A stretch of DNA of 64,000 nucleotides from Massospora cicadina (Eukaryota > Entomophthoromycota > Entomophthoromycetes > Entomophthorales > Entomophthoraceae): positions 124,001-188,000 of the forward strand of contig JAKSZP010014455.1 in assembly GCA_022478985.1 (NCBI GenBank). The letters run 5' to 3'. The notes under the pieces are model-generated. The model saw only the letters and a program-made list of their open reading frames with translations, searched no databases and was not told the DNA's origin. The position numbers were made by a program, and so were the translations under genes. Numbering within the stretch: the stretch's first letter is position 1; every line of letters begins with the position of its first letter. Positions 11,347 to 21,337 of this stretch are shown piece by piece.

Positions 11347-13271
11347 CATGTTTTTTAAGCTTATTCCCAATTTTGAGCGAATTTAAATTTAAAAAAAAAC
11401 TGAATAAGCTAGCCAAATTAGCTGTGACACTGACCCACTGATGTCCATGGCCCCACCGCCTCCTGCTCCCATGTGAGGCAGCGGTACACCCCGCCCAGCA
11501 TTTTCCAATTGGGGGAAACGCTCTTGGACTGGTTTTTCCAGTCCTAAACAATCCATAGGCTGGTTCTTTCCACCCAAGGATCTCTCCATCCACATGGAAC
11601 ATGCCCAGGAAGTGCCTAGCAGCCCACTCGTTCTCCTACAATCCCAGCTGTGTTTCAGCCTTCAAGTCAAATATGGGAAATTATTCCCATAAGACAAAAA
11701 AGCTATTATTGATATGGCCCAGGCAGTGATGCTGCCAGCCGGATTTATTGATTTCCACCCCTATAAGGGGTATTTTGATCTTGGCTTCACCTGCAAAGCT
11801 GACGCCGCCACTGCAGCCACCATTCCCCTGGTTTTCCAGGGCACCCCTTTCCCCACAACATGCACCCCAGCTCCCCATTGACACCACTATGGTGGTACAA
11901 TTTGCAGGGTTGCCCACTCACCTCCCCCTGCGGTGCTCCATCAGGAGCTGATGGAAGGCTTGGCCACATATGGATCCAACCCCATCCTTCAGTTTGTGGT
12001 ACCCACTAGGGCCGATTGTCTTAATGGGCCTCAGGCATTCGCCATGATTAGCCCAAATTATAACAAAATTGCCTTGTCAATTCCCCTCGCACGATCAATC
12101 CCTCTGCCCCTGACCATCTATTCTGGGCCCATGCCGAAGGTGGGCAGACTATCTTTCTGTCCTGCTTTGAGTTGGATCACTTGAAGCATAAATGCCCCTA
12201 TCTGGCAGCATCCATCGGACCTACAATGCCTCTGTCTGGCCCCCAATATGCCATACACCCCACTGCCTTTCCGGTATGGGGTACAATCCTTCCCCCTACC
12301 CCAAAACCTGCAGCGCCTGCAACTGCGAATCAGGCCCCTCATCAGTCTAGTCCACATGCACTTTGACCAATCAGGAGACAGCTTATATAATGGTTTTATC
12401 CCACGTTATTCCTCAATCAGCAGCCACAATCCATAATTTCACCAACCCCAATTTCTAATATGACGTGAATCCATGGACTTCATTGGATGAAACTGATGAA
12501 ATGGGCAGTGTAACCGAAGAATCTTATACTTCAATCAAAAGAAACTATACAGGTAAAGCATCCCATTCAGATCCCTTGGCGCTTTTATGCCCCCGACCAA
12601 ATGCCTCTGTATTCTGCTCAGAGCACCAGCTCGCTGTTGCTGCAGCTGAAAAACCAGATAATACCAACATCCATGAGATGACCAATTTGTCAGTAGCAAT
12701 ACTTGCTAAGGGTTCCTTCATCCCAAAATTGCTCCAATCTTACCAATTGAGGTCAGAGGTAACATCATGAACCTCCACAGACAAGCAAATTCCACGATTC
12801 TAAAAGTTGCTACCACTCTGCAGGCCAATAAAAAAACCACATGCGCCACCACAGCTTTATTATCTAAGCTTCCTTCCATTTGACTTCAAGTAGAAGACTG
12901 CCTTTTCAAATGCATTGGGGCAATTTTTGATATAGGTAACTTAAACACCAGCTGACCCTCAGCCAACTCACTCCCCATGTCGCTGATTACCCCACACCAT
13001 TGCTCTCCGCCATGGCCCACACACTTGCCTTTATTATGGAATTTGATTCTGAGGATAAGCCACCCGATCCCCCTTCCCCTTCTGCCATGGTGGGATGAGT
13101 GAATCATCGCTGTCTCACATGGTTGGTTGTATTCCCTTTGGTTTTGGTTCACCTGCCCTTTATGGAGGGTAACCACTCTGTTAAAGTAGATCTGTTCGTT
13201 CATTTTTTTAGTTTAGTTCTTTGAGTTTTGGTAATGTCCATCCCCTGGTCAACTTGCCTCAGTTAAATAAA
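11347..13271 (+). mobile_element. ORF1-only non-LTR retroelement in GyB integrase
   Basis: A 13-bp duplication AATATCAACTGAC (11334-11346 and 13272-13284) flanks 1925 bp that interrupt the integrase frame. Long duplications and an A-rich 3' end (AAATAAAAAT) indicate target-primed reverse transcription, as for LINEs. The 3' end resembles that of the LINE at 1-898. The body encodes only an ORF1-like protein with a decayed knuckle; no endonuclease or RT is present between the intact ends. Related copies lie at about 39530-41390 and 20815-21110. Confidence 0.75.
11650..12990 (+). pseudogene. ORF1 protein of the non-LTR element
   Basis: Frame fragments align with the copy at 39804-40860. Matches in order: LQVKYGKLFP; a block FIDFHPYKGYFDLGF with KADAA (about 11745-11815); QELMEGLATYGSNPILQFVV (11941-12000); an IALSIPLAR block; FELDHLKHKCP (about 12165-12200), the remnant of a C-x2-C-x4-H-x4-C knuckle whose first Cys is lost here; and NPWTSLDETDEMGS (12466-12510). 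ORF1 proteins of LINEs are RNA-binding chaperones. The frame is broken several times. I do not recognise the N-terminal half as any named domain. Confidence 0.55.
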
Positions 13272-13284
13272 AATATCAACTGAC

Positions 13285-14140
13285 TACCCCTCAACAACCA
13301 TTCCACACCATCAGCCTAGATGTAGTAGGTCTCCTCCCTCAGATTACCAGTGGAAACAGATTTATCCTAGTAGGCATTGACCGCTTTACTAAGTGGGTTG
13401 AAGATGTGGCTCTCACTGCCCAAACTTCCAAGGCCACCGCAACATTCTTACATTAAAACATTTTCACTTGTCATGGTTGTCCCCAAGTACTATTCTGCAA
13501 TAATGGTAAGAGCTATATCTTCATAGTAGTCAAGATCCTGGCCAAGTCCATGGGGCCCCAACAACTCTTCTCAGCCCCATATAATCCCTTTATCAATGTG
13601 ACTGTGCAGAGATAAAATGGTTTTTAGTATCCATCCTGCGTAAAATGGCATCCATTTATCCACTTAACTTGAATCAATTCCTACCCCAGTGCTCTTATGG
13701 CATACCATATAAGCTATCATCAGATCCTAAAAATGTCCACTTTTCGTGCCTTATATGGGAGAAAACAAGGAATACCCGCTCTTTTAGCTATGTATGTTTT
13801 CTCCTTTAAGAGTTGGAACCTGAAAAGGCCATGAGAATATTGGCTCAGAATATTATTTAGCTTCAATCTGAGGCTATGACGAACCTAGCTAAAAGTTAAC
13901 TAATGAAGGACAAGCTGATAATGAGCTTTGGCTTCCCTATGTTCATTACAAGTGTCTGACATGGTATTATACTACCTCAATTACATCACTCCTAGAAGCG
14001 GCAATCTTGGATCAATTTGGAAGGGTCCTTTCACTATAACCTACAAGAGAGGCAATGAGTATTCTATATAGTTCTTGGCTACTAGTATTACTATCAATTA
14101 GTTACATGGCCGCTTCCTATGGCCCTATTCTCACCCCACC
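13285..14140 (+). pseudogene. GyB integrase catalytic core (second part)
   Basis: The frame resumes with TPQQPFHTISLDVVG, then FILVGIDRFTKWVED (about 13360-13405), where the first catalytic Asp is intact. The second should lie in the block HGCPQVLFCNNGKSY (about 13470-13515), but D of DNG is Asn. TGC-AAT would follow from TGC-GAT by a CpG to CpA change. The Glu region near 13600 reads NVTVQR, so Glu is lost too. ALYGRKQGIPALL (about 13752-13790) is the conserved C-terminal block. Not functional. Confidence 0.7.
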
Positions 14141-14142
14141 GT

Positions 14143-14157
14143 TCTTGAGGGGAGTGA
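14143..14157 (+). other. GyB polypurine tract
   Basis: TTGAGGGGAGTGA directly before the 3' LTR start TGTCAGACATT is the expected plus-strand priming tract. Confidence 0.65.
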
Positions 14158-14908
14158 TGTCAGACATTTTCTAGATCAACTTCATGAAAAGAATGTTTTG
14201 GGCGAGAATCATCCCAATATATCAAATACTGTCAGCCAATTACAAGTCTGATCTCATGGTAATAATATTTGGATGAAAACTAATAACAATATTGGCCAAA
14301 AGACCCTTATTGAATCTCGGTGGAACCCTGCAAATTTGGGTAATACTTTTATTAATGAAATATGGACAAATAACACTTGGTCGGGCAGTCAGATTGCACC
14401 AACCATGCGGGGGAATCAAGGGAGTTCTTCAGAGGTCCCTCTACGTCTTACAACAAAATTAGTTCAACTTACAATGCGGAAAAAGCCCCTTTTATAGGGT
14501 GGAGGGGGCCTCACATTGTGCAAAAATTTTCTCATCAAATGATTGTGTAAAATAAATTAAAACCTTACCTCAATGATATAAATTACCTGTTATCGCCCTC
14601 CATCAGCCGTTTCATAAAGTAAGGCGAGTTTAAATGATCCATAAGGTCCACAGCATATAGTACTAAGTTGGATGCGCATAGCTTATAATGAATTTCTCAT
14701 CAGACTAACTTTGAGCCTTGAGACAGTTTTGAATACTAAGCATCCTGATATCAAGAGGGTTCTTTTCTTGATCTCTTGCCATGACTAATAAAACCTCTGA
14801 AAACCCTAATTTTTACTTCTATTAAAAAGTTTTTCTTTTAATTTAATTATTTTGTGGATATCCAGCTGATTCAGTACCATTGAGAGTAAAATTTGCTGGA
14901 TTCCCACA
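14158..14908 (+). repeat. GyB 3' LTR (751 bp)
   Basis: Partner of 5521-6262. Starts TGTCAGACATT and ends GGATTCCCACA, followed by the CTGAA duplication and the resumed GyA frame. Confidence 0.87.
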
Positions 14909-15420
14909 CTGAACAAAAAACCGCATTCAAGACCCTGAAGAAGTTTCTGCAACAAAGGCCCATCCTCTACCACCCTGACTGTGGCAAGCCCTTTATGTTG
15001 TTCACAGATGCTCTGATTACGCCGTTGGAGCCATTTTTGCTCAATTGGATGAGCATGGGGTGATCATCCCATGCCCTACTTCAGCAAGATGCTCTCCAAA
15101 GCAGAACATAATTACAGCTCAATAAAAAGGAGTGCCAGTCTGTCTTGCTTGTTATAAAGTACTATCACCCTTTCCTTTATGAGACTTCTTTCAAAGTAGT
15201 CGCTGATAAAACCTCCTTGAAGTGGTTGCAAAATAAAAAAGATCCCACTGGACGGTTGGCACGCTGGGTTTTGAAGCTCCAGCACTATGACATGACCATT
15301 GAGCACCGAGTAGGAACTCGCCACATGAATGTTGAAGGTTAACGCGGCTGCCTATACTTCACCTGGATAATAGTGAAGCTGAGAGGCTGCACGACCTCCT
15401 TATAAACACTGATGCCTGGG
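14909..15420 (+). pseudogene. GyA RNase H (continued after GyB)
   Basis: Directly after the insertion the GyA frame continues EQKTAFKTLKKFLQQRPILY. FMLFTDAL (about 14994-15015) holds the catalytic Asp region, followed, one base out of phase, by DYAVGAIFAQLDEHG. KTSLKWLQNKKDPTGRLARW (15207-15270) and MTIEHRVGTRHMNVEG (15295-15340) are the conserved C-terminal blocks. RNase H would degrade the RNA strand during reverse transcription. Frameshifts make it inactive. Confidence 0.75.
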
Positions 15421-15424
15421 AGGA

Positions 15425-16570
15425 TAGGATGAACCCGTCAGGAAAATGTTACCCTGACACTCCCACAACACCAATGTGGAAAGAAGAAAGTTGTATATGA
15501 AAAGTAGGAGTGAATTGTAAACCCTATCTCCACTCCATATGAGCGAGTCCCCATGATCATGGAGGTACATTCTATTCTGGGGCACAGTGGCGTGCGCAAA
15601 ACTTTTGAGTGGGTGAAGGATAGGTATTACTGGGAGGGAATCATGAAGTCTATCATATAATTGCTGGACTCCTTCCTTATCAGTAATAAACAAGCCAGCT
15701 ACAAACCTAAGCATTGATATCAACCCACTACGCTGCAACAACCATTTCATACAATAGGTTTAGACGTGGTAGGTCCGCTACCTCAGACTACCAGTAAAAT
15801 CGTTATATCCTGGTAGGTATTGTTCACTTCACCAAATGGGTTGAAGCAGTTTCTCATCCTGACCAGACCTTAAAGGCCACTGCCACCTTCCTTCATCAAA
15901 ATATTATCACCTGGAATGGCAGTCCCCAGGTCCTCCTTTGTGACAATGGGAGAAATTTTACCTCAAGGGTGATAAAGCTTCTAGCTACTTCTATGGGTAT
16001 GCAGAAAATCTTCTTGGCCCCTACAACTCTTCCACAAATGTTACTGTGGAAAGAGAAATGGAACCCTGGTTTCCATATCACAAAAGATGGCCAGATCAGA
16101 TCCTCTACACTGAGGTCAATTCTTATCTAGTGCTCTCATGGCCTATTGGATCAGCTATTAATGGATCCTCAAAATGTCACCTTTCAGCGTGTTGTATAGT
16201 CAAGAAACTGAAGTGCCTGTATTATTAGTCAAAGACATTTTCTCTGATAGAACTAATCCTGAAAAAGACATGAGAAGTTGGTTTAGCACATTCTTCAGTT
16301 GCAACTAGAAGCAATAATTAAAAAGGCAAAGACTGTCACAAAAGAGGGCAAGCAGCTAATGAGGTCCAGGTCCCTCTTCCTACCTTCCAAGTATCCGACT
16401 TGGTTCTATACTACCACAATTGTGTCACTCTTTGAAGTGAGAAGCTTGGGTCTATCTGGGAAGGCTCTTTTGGCATCACTTATAAGTGAAGGGATAAGTA
16501 TTCCATCAAATCCCTTGCTACCAGAGTTACTGTCAACTGAGTTTATGGATGATTCTTTCAGCCTTATTCT
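15425..16570 (+). pseudogene. GyA integrase (decayed)
   Basis: The His pair lies in EVHSILGHSGVRKTFEWVK (about 15565-15620), followed by DRYYWEGI. The core has ILVGIVHFTKWVE-like sequence (about 15808-15845), where the first catalytic Asp is Val. VLLCDNGRNFT-like sequence (about 15930-15960) keeps the second Asp. NVTVEREME (about 16036-16062) keeps a Glu. The C-terminal part is frame-broken. Integrase would have inserted the cDNA and made the 5-bp target duplication seen here. It runs up to the polypurine tract with almost no spacer. Confidence 0.7.
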
Positions 16571-16583
16571 CCCCCTAACACTC

Positions 16584-16594
16584 TTGAAGGGGGT
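16584..16594 (+). other. GyA polypurine tract
   Basis: TTGAAGGGGGT immediately precedes the 3' LTR. Confidence 0.7.
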
Positions 16595-17336
16595 TGTGTG
16601 ACAATTACAAGTCCAATATTGCAATAAGAGTAATCTGGGTTTCATAACAGATAGAATTGACCAAAAGATCCTGGTTGATCCCCAATGGAACCCTATGAAT
16701 CAGGGTAACACTTTTATTAATACAACTTGGGCAAATAACATGAGTTTGGGAAGTTGGATTGCACCAACTGTGTGGCAGAATCTGGCAAGCCATTTGAAGG
16801 TCCCACACATCCTTCATCCAATTTAGATCATACTCTGATGATGAACTGGCCCCTTTTATAGGCCTAGAGGGGGTCCCATCAAGTGATTATTTTTTGCCTA
16901 ATGATTGGGTCATATATTTAAAATTGCTTCCTCATGGATATCCTACCTGCAACCAACTTTCCATCAGCTGTTCCATCTAAGTGATGTGAGTCTTGAGAGC
17001 TTTGATAGGCCAAAACTTAATATTCCCTGATTCAGCTATTTCTAGCATAATCCAAACTTTGCATTGATTTTCCTTTGAGCCACAATATAGTTTAAAAACT
17101 AAGCAGCAAGATATTGAGAGGGTTTGCTTTTTTCCCCCACTTGCTGCATATAATAAAAAAATAAAAATCAAACTTTTTAGTTTAATAGAGCTTTATTATT
17201 TTTATTATAAGTGGTCTGTAAAACCCCTTGAATCAGTTATTCTGGCAGTAGAGAGTACTACTTCTCCTGTGGTAATATTGTTGAAATTTAAGTGCAAAAA
17301 GCACCAGCAAGCACAATAATAACCTAAAATCCAATA
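16595..17336 (+). repeat. GyA 3' LTR (742 bp)
   Basis: Partner of 1473-2216. Starts TGTGTGACAATTACAAG, ends CCAATA, and is followed by ATCCT, the right target duplication. Confidence 0.9.
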
Positions 17337-17341
17337 ATCCT

Positions 17342-18342
17342 TCAAAAAAATTTTAGGAAATAAAGAATCTCCCTTAATTAAAGCTCTAAAAAGTATAAAA
17401 TAATTAAGAAATTATGAATACTTAATAAAAGCCTTTTTGATGTTGGCACTATATTTTAAATTGACCTATAATAACCGTTTATAATATATATATATATATT
17501 CAGCACTGTATTTTTAAGTTGCTCATAGTTTACACTTGGACCCAATCTAATATAAACTCTAATTTGTATTTGTGAGCAAAATTCTATAAGTCAGGTTGGA
17601 AGATGGCGCCGACTTCAAAAAAGGATTTTATTGAGGAGGCATAATTTCTCAATTATTTCATACTTTTTAGTACCTTTTTAAAGGAGGTTTTTTATCCCCC
17701 AAAAATAATATACATACTAACCTACTTGTCAGAAATTGGACAAATCCTTAAAAAGTATAATTGGACTTAATTTGGAGCATCCTCTTTTTTTGAAAAATAT
17801 CATCCCAATTGGTCAAGTAGTTTCAGAGTTATTCACGTACAAACATAAAAAACATAAATACAGATTGAATTGAGAATCTCCAATTCTCGAAGTCAGTTAA
17901 AAAACTAGATTCAGTGAAGGTAAAAGTAGGATCAATAACATTGCTCAGAGTCAGGTTTTAACGTTAAAGTAACTAAATTAAACAGTTCTAGTATTAGGTT
18001 AACTAGACGTTTACATAATGATAATCTATGTACTTAACCAATGAGTGCCACATGAATTAGTCAACAGTTCAGCTAGCTATTGGCCCATTACTTCAAAAGT
18101 ACATAATCGATTGATACTCTCACGAGCATAATGCTTGAAAGGTTTAGCAAACATTTAAGCGTAGAATAGATGTGATATTCTATTAGGCTTAAAACAAAAA
18201 AAATGTTTTTAAGAGTCTAAGGTTAAACAAGTTCAGTATATTAAATTAAATGGTATACCATAACTTTAATATATAATTCTACTGATAAAAGGCTGCTGAT
18301 TTTTTTAAAAAACACAAGAAAATGAATAAGTTAACGCAATCA
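17342..18342. other. AT-rich region, no gene seen
   Basis: About 1 kb with a TA microsatellite near 17482-17500 and many A/T runs. No open frame of note and no recognised repeat boundary. It may hold regulatory sequence for the gene at 18589, but nothing specific can be pointed to. Confidence 0.5.
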
Positions 18343-18363
18343 TTAAATAACTTGTATAAAAAG

Positions 18364-18470
18364 CTGCTTCAACACTAGTGCAGGTTTTGTTCAACACAAG
18401 TTCGAAACCTGTGCTGGCTAAAAAAATGGTGTGATATTTGTCCCAAGGTTGACCCACCTCGATTACTTTT
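18364..18470 (+). mobile_element. Short tRNA-derived SINE (SINE-a)
   Basis: A 21-bp perfect duplication, from TTAAATAACTTG to TATAAAAAG, at 18343-18363 and 18471-18491 flanks 107 bp. Inside is a Pol III B box, GTTCGAAAC (18400-18408). The 3' half, GTCCCAAGGTTGACCCACCTCGAT (18440-18463), matches the tail module of SINE-b and of the LINE 3' ends. The A box is weak, and the 5' end may be truncated. Confidence 0.72.
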
Positions 18471-18550
18471 TTAAATAACTTGTATAAAAAGTTACATCAT
18501 ACTTTAACCAGTTTATTTAACAGATAACACCGAATCATGGATTGACAGAG

Positions 18551-18558
18551 TATAAAGA
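18551..18558 (+). promoter_or_regulatory. TATA box candidate of the secreted-protein gene
   Basis: TATAAAGA lies 38 bp before the ATG at 18589. With fungal start sites commonly 25-40 bp downstream of TATA, this leaves a very short leader. Confidence 0.45.
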
Positions 18559-18588
18559 GGCCACCATAAGCAGTTTATACACATCAAT

Positions 18589-19305
18589 ATGAGATATCTT
18601 TTAGCCTCTTTCCTATTATCTGGCTGCTTTTCTATCGGCAAAGAAAGTAGTACCAGGAAGATTTATAGCTTGGGTGGTTCTTCTAGAGATGATGGTTTCG
18701 AATACCAAACCAATCTAGTAAACCGTGAAACTAAAATGTGCGATGCCAATAAGCCTATGATTCTTTCCACTGACATGCATTGGATGCGTTCAGAAGAATT
18801 TGGATCAGCACATACAATACCAAAATCTAGATATTTGACCTCTAACTGTGAGAACATCAATCAAGCTACCCTAGCTTGCTTTAATAAGAAGAAGACTTAT
18901 TATGAGTGGGATATGGGCACCCCAGTATCTTTGCCTAAGGTTTGCCTATCATCCAATGAGTGCACTATCCAAGCCGAATGGTCGGTGCTTTCCAGTGTTA
19001 ATGTCGACAATGTCAATTATCCTATCTCTAAACTAGTAACTCTGATCAAAAGAGACCGCGATCTGCCCATCTTTTATGATTTAGAAACTCGTTCAGTTAA
19101 TAAGTTTACAATCAAATTCATTGGCCCCAATCAAAAACAGATGAAGTTCAAATCTTTATACTACACCGTTGTCAGTGAAATTAGTTATCTGAGTTATGAC
19201 CAAACCTTTGCTCAAAGCAAATTGCAGGAGATCAAGATCTCGTTCCCAGTATTGCTTAGCAGCTTAAACTCCTCAGATGGTGTGTTCTACCTTGACGATG
19301 TTTAA
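18589..19305 (+). CDS. Small secreted protein of unknown function (238 aa)
   Basis: The only long uninterrupted frame in 64 kb. Residues 1-17 (MRYLLASFLLSGCFSIG) form a typical signal peptide: a basic residue, a hydrophobic core and small residues near the likely cut site. The mature part has five Cys (51, 87, 97, 119, 125), so one would be unpaired if two disulphides form. It is rich in Ser, Tyr and Lys and has no second hydrophobic segment or GPI tail. No domain was recognised. A TATA box lies just upstream, and SINEs flank the gene at about 120 bp (5') and 60 bp (3'). A small, Cys-containing secreted protein among transposons is the usual picture of a fungal effector candidate, but that role is inference from context. 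Start chosen because the signal peptide begins at this ATG. Confidence 0.75.
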   Translation: MRYLLASFLLSGCFSIGKESSTRKIYSLGGSSRDDGFEYQTNLVNRETKMCDANKPMILSTDMHWMRSEEFGSAHTIPKSRYLTSNCENINQATLACFNKKKTYYEWDMGTPVSLPKVCLSSNECTIQAEWSVLSSVNVDNVNYPISKLVTLIKRDRDLPIFYDLETRSVNKFTIKFIGPNQKQMKFKSLYYTVVSEISYLSYDQTFAQSKLQEIKISFPVLLSSLNSSDGVFYLDDV

Positions 19306-19365
19306 GATACCCTATTAATTGATTCTGATGATTTTAGTCACCAACTTATTAATTGCATACTTTTT

Positions 19366-19662
19366 ATTTTTTTATTTTTTATTTTATTCGAGGTGGGCCG
19401 ACCTGGGGACGATACCCCACCGATGAGGGGAAGTGAAGAAAATGGGAAAGGAGGATAAAACTCAGAAAAGTTCCATGCGCGGCGTATGATAGGCCAGGAA
19501 CTCCATGGACCGCCTTTGCTATTCGCTATCTCGGTTCGGGGCATTGGTGCGCAACGCCAGCACAGTCATAGTCGCGCCCTACCCAAAGTTCCTGTATCGG
19601 AATCGAGCTCGGGGAGGCAGCGGTAGAGGTCCCTACTCTACCACTGGGATATCCTCCCCTGT
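19366..19662 (-). mobile_element. tRNA-derived SINE (SINE-b), minus strand
   Basis: A duplication of at least 14 bp, AATTGCATACTTTT, at 19351-19364 and 19663-19676 flanks about 297 bp. Read on the minus strand it begins GGGGAGGATATCCCAGTGG with an A box (ATCCCAGTGGTAGAG, complement of about 19636-19650). About 35 nt on is a B box, GAGCTCGATTCC (complement of 19599-19610). Both sit at tRNA-like spacing. The 3' end is CCCCAGGTCGGCCCACCTCG followed by an AATAAAATAAAAA tail (complement of about 19366-19408). Notably GC-rich compared with its surroundings. Confidence 0.8.
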
Positions 19663-19676
19663 AATTGCATACTTTT

Positions 19677-20810
19677 ATTTAGTTAGATATCTTAAGATTT
19701 TTAGACAATAGATAGATTTTATACCTCGAAAAGAAAGAATAATATTCCTTTATGTTTACAATCCGAGAAAACTTTACCAAGCAATACGATTCATACTAAA
19801 TTAATACGCTAATCCTATACAATATAGAGAACAGTAAATCTATATTTATTTCCCATATATAAGAAAGTTAATTTCTATTCAAGAAAACAAAAGCATCTTA
19901 ATAACTATCTTCGACCTTATCAAAAAGTTTATCTAAAGATCCACCTTATATATCATTATAATACCTTTATAAGATAAAGATATGTAACTTTTGTAGTGTG
20001 TTTAAAAAAATCTTTATTGTATCATACTACCTAAATATTTATAGTATCCAAGTTATATCTGTTAAATTTGATGGTTGACATGAATAAAAAACCCACTTAA
20101 GGAAACTATCAAACTTAATTAATACTTGTATTCCACCCTTTTAAAGTATAAAATTATATATCATTTACCTCAAAACTTCCTAATTATAATCTAAGCGGTG
20201 CTTTCATAGTTCCTAGTTTTTGGATTTTATTATAGATTAGGCTAGTAAAAAACATAGTGGTATATCTAATACCATAACAAAATTCTATTTGGGTATATTA
20301 AGCAGGTTTTTTTTCAATCAATTTAAATCAATCTGATTACATTCCAACAAACTTAGTATATTGTTCTATAATCACAGGCTTTTCTATCTGCTAATAATAG
20401 CTTTAGAAATTTGGATTAAAAAGCAAATATATCCAATGCTGACTCATAGCACCCACGTGTTGAGATCTAGGTCTGCTTCACCACAAGCTGCTTCTTCAGT
20501 ATAGTCAGAAGCACTCCACCGCCAAGCATTTTCTACCCGATGGGTAAACATGTATGCACTAATTTGACTAGTATGTTAAATTTCTCAGAATGTTATGTCT
20601 CTCTAAAGGAATTATTACTCCACCCTAGGCATATTCACCCAAATTATCCTACCCTAGTGCCCTCACTCACTCAATTATTTTCTTCTTCCTTTGCATATAG
20701 TATTGTTGCTTCTTGTTATATGCTGACAAAGTGATTATTGAGCTTGCAAATACTTCCTTAGCGCAGCAGCATTTATTATTTCAACCCTTAGAAGTCCTAT
20801 CTCAATATAT
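19677..20810. other. AT-rich region, no gene seen
   Basis: Low-complexity AT-rich sequence to about 20440, then slightly more GC-rich sequence that may be the worn 5' part of the ORF1 fragment that follows. Short open frames (for example 20540-20734) show no recognisable motif. Confidence 0.45.
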
Positions 20811-20814
20811 GTTT

Positions 20815-21110
20815 CCCCATCAAGGAAGATGCAGTCGCTGAAGCTGTAACTACCTTAAGATATAAAGATACCCCATTCCCAACAATTGCACATATCTTTC
20901 CCCAACACCATACTTTTGTGATTTTCCCAAACCTTTCATATCTCTTACCTCATACACTATAAGAAGAATTGATGTTGACGATCTCCACCTATGTTAATAA
21001 CCCCATCCTCCAGTTCACTGTCCCTAGAAATGCCATGCACCTCACAGCACCATGTGACATGGGCTCCATTACCCCCACCACTTAAACATAGCCTAGAACA
21101 TCTACTGCAT
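20815..21110 (+). pseudogene. Old ORF1 fragment of the non-LTR family
   Basis: A broken frame reads KEDAVAEAV, then KDTPFPT, and later YVNNPILQFTVPRNAM (about 20988-21035). These line up with KADAATAAT, QGTPFPT and YGSNPILQFVVPTRAD of the ORF1 at 11650-12990, in the same order and at similar spacing. The fragment ends near the left LTR of GyG, and its own ends are not visible. It is a third, more decayed copy of the same ORF1 family. Confidence 0.5.
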
Positions 21111-21337
21111 GCTTACAAAACCTCAGCAACAGACCAATCAGGGACCACATTGACAATGTTCAGGTTTGTCTTACTATCTGTAACAAAAATAGACTACTCT
21201 ATAAGTTGTGTCAACAAACTTCTTATCCCACAAATACAAACAACCCACCCATGAGGCCATGCTCTTATCTGTAAGTTATGAAGAGCAGCCACTATTCCTG
21301 AACAGGAAGAAGTTTCCCCTAGAGCAAAGAAGAGGCC

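Larger units (their letters stand above)
5521..14908 (+). mobile_element. GyB: Ty3/gypsy element inserted in GyA pol
   Basis: LTRs at 5521-6262 and 14158-14908 flank a gag-pol interior. The 5-bp duplication CTGAA at 5516-5520 and 14909-14913 sits exactly where the GyA protein frame breaks, and removing GyB restores a WGAEQK-like RNase H linker. GyB is a close relative of GyA in LTR layout, gag start and pol blocks. It carries two later insertions, a solo LTR (8324-9445) and an ORF1-only retroelement (11347-13271). Confidence 0.88.
1473..17336 (+). mobile_element. GyA: Ty3/gypsy LTR retrotransposon, split by a nested element
   Basis: Two related LTRs (1473-2216 and 16595-17336) bound the unit. 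They are flanked by a perfect 5-bp duplication, ATCCT, at 1468-1472 and 17337-17341. The left LTR has TGTTGG/CCAACA ends. Inside, in order: primer-binding site, gag, protease, RT, then after the GyB insertion RNase H, integrase, polypurine tract. That order (RT-RNase H-integrase) is Ty3/gypsy. By eye the LTRs differ at roughly a fifth of positions, so the insertion is old. Without GyB the element would be about 6.5 kb. Confidence 0.9.

Noticed and set aside
18364..18470. SINE-a as a functional tRNA gene
   Set aside because: It has a B box but no cloverleaf could be drawn by eye, and it is bounded by a long target duplication with a LINE-type tail.
21333..21337. AGGCC before GyG as a target duplication, with AGGTC near 44541
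   Set aside because: The 5' LTR of GyG extends to about 44660 by the polypurine-tract argument, where the next bases are TCAAG. The match is probably chance.
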